Below, in pieces: positions 32,074-32,143 of a stretch of DNA of 32,143 nt (position 1 is the first letter of the stretch; every line of letters starts with the position of its first letter). Made by a program: the position numbers and the translations under genes. The notes under the pieces were generated by a model. The model saw only the letters and a list, made by a program, of their open reading frames with translations. It was not told the origin of the DNA and did no database searches. This DNA is from Aggregatilineales bacterium (GTDB taxonomy: Bacteria > Chloroflexota > Anaerolineae > Aggregatilineales > Phototrophicaceae). The stretch covers positions 1 through 32,143 of the forward strand of contig JAUQWZ010000041.1 in NCBI GenBank assembly GCA_030834905.1, written 5' to 3'.

Positions 32074-32143
32074 GAACCGTGCTTGCAGCTTTCACTGCAC
32101 ACGGCTCTCCAGAACTCTGTCTACGAGATTTGGGAATAGGTCT
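32074..32143 (-). mobile_element. 3' end of a group II intron (domain V), continuing beyond the window
   Basis: On the minus strand 32107-32074 is a canonical 34-nt domain V: lower stem GAGCCGTG with CACGGTTC, two-nt bulge AG, upper stem TGCAG with CTGCA, and a GAAA-type loop. The catalytic AGC triad is at positions 2-4. Positions 32108-32143 would be the end of domain IV. The downstream domain VI and exact 3' splice site are not clear; GGAGGGGGGATT follows directly. The intron body and any reverse transcriptase lie outside the window. Confidence 0.85.

Overview
The window is 32 kb of high-GC bacterial DNA from a mobile-element context. The host is probably a member of the Chloroflexota: very large FtsX/MacB-type permeases with paired ATPases are common there, and I infer this with low certainty. 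There are no tRNA, rRNA, capsid, terminase or type IV secretion genes.

The main result is a nested structure. A fused methyltransferase-SNF2 helicase gene on the minus strand is cut in two. Its 5' part is at 27839-29320 (methyltransferase, Walker A, motif Ia) and its 3' part is at 1904-4249 (zinc ribbon, DEVH box, motifs III-VI). Removing about 23.6 kb between two copies of CTCGT (4265-4269 and 27848-27852) restores one uninterrupted 1277-codon frame. A large serine recombinase (25855-27873) sits at the right end and reads out across the junction. The joined host ends (attB) and the joined element ends (attP) each show dyad symmetry around that core. The intervening DNA is therefore read as an integrated, excisable element.

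Element, left to right: a partition operon (small protein, ParM/StbA-like actin, ParR-like adaptor; 4422-6426); a hairpin-rich non-coding block with a 16-bp-arm palindrome (6427-6772, candidate oriT); an HU-like protein, a ribbon-helix-helix protein and an HUH relaxase (6773-8382); a 969-aa RepB-type primase-helicase (8468-11377); an array of 13 TGTGAA boxes and long hairpins (11342-11868, candidate oriV); a protein with a weak sigma-like region (11869-12738); a leftward, lower-GC MacB/LolCDE-type ABC operon (12766-21078); a XamI-type restriction-modification pair (21364-23894); pRiA4b ORF-3-like and UPF0158 proteins; two small regulators or recombination-directionality candidates; and the integrase. 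It looks like a plasmid that can integrate: it can replicate, partition, be mobilised, and addict its host through restriction-modification, with a transporter as cargo. It has no conjugation pore and would need a helper.

The flanking DNA also looks mobile: a stand-alone RepB-like primase with a CHC2 zinc finger behind the helicase, a Vsr/DUF559-like nuclease in front of the methyltransferase, a VapBC-like toxin-antitoxin pair, and the 3' end (domain V) of a group II intron at the right edge. So one element appears to have integrated into a replication or defence gene of another. In the circular form the integrase would gain a different 39-residue C-terminal tail and lie directly upstream of the partition operon. 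This suggests a switch set by integration state.
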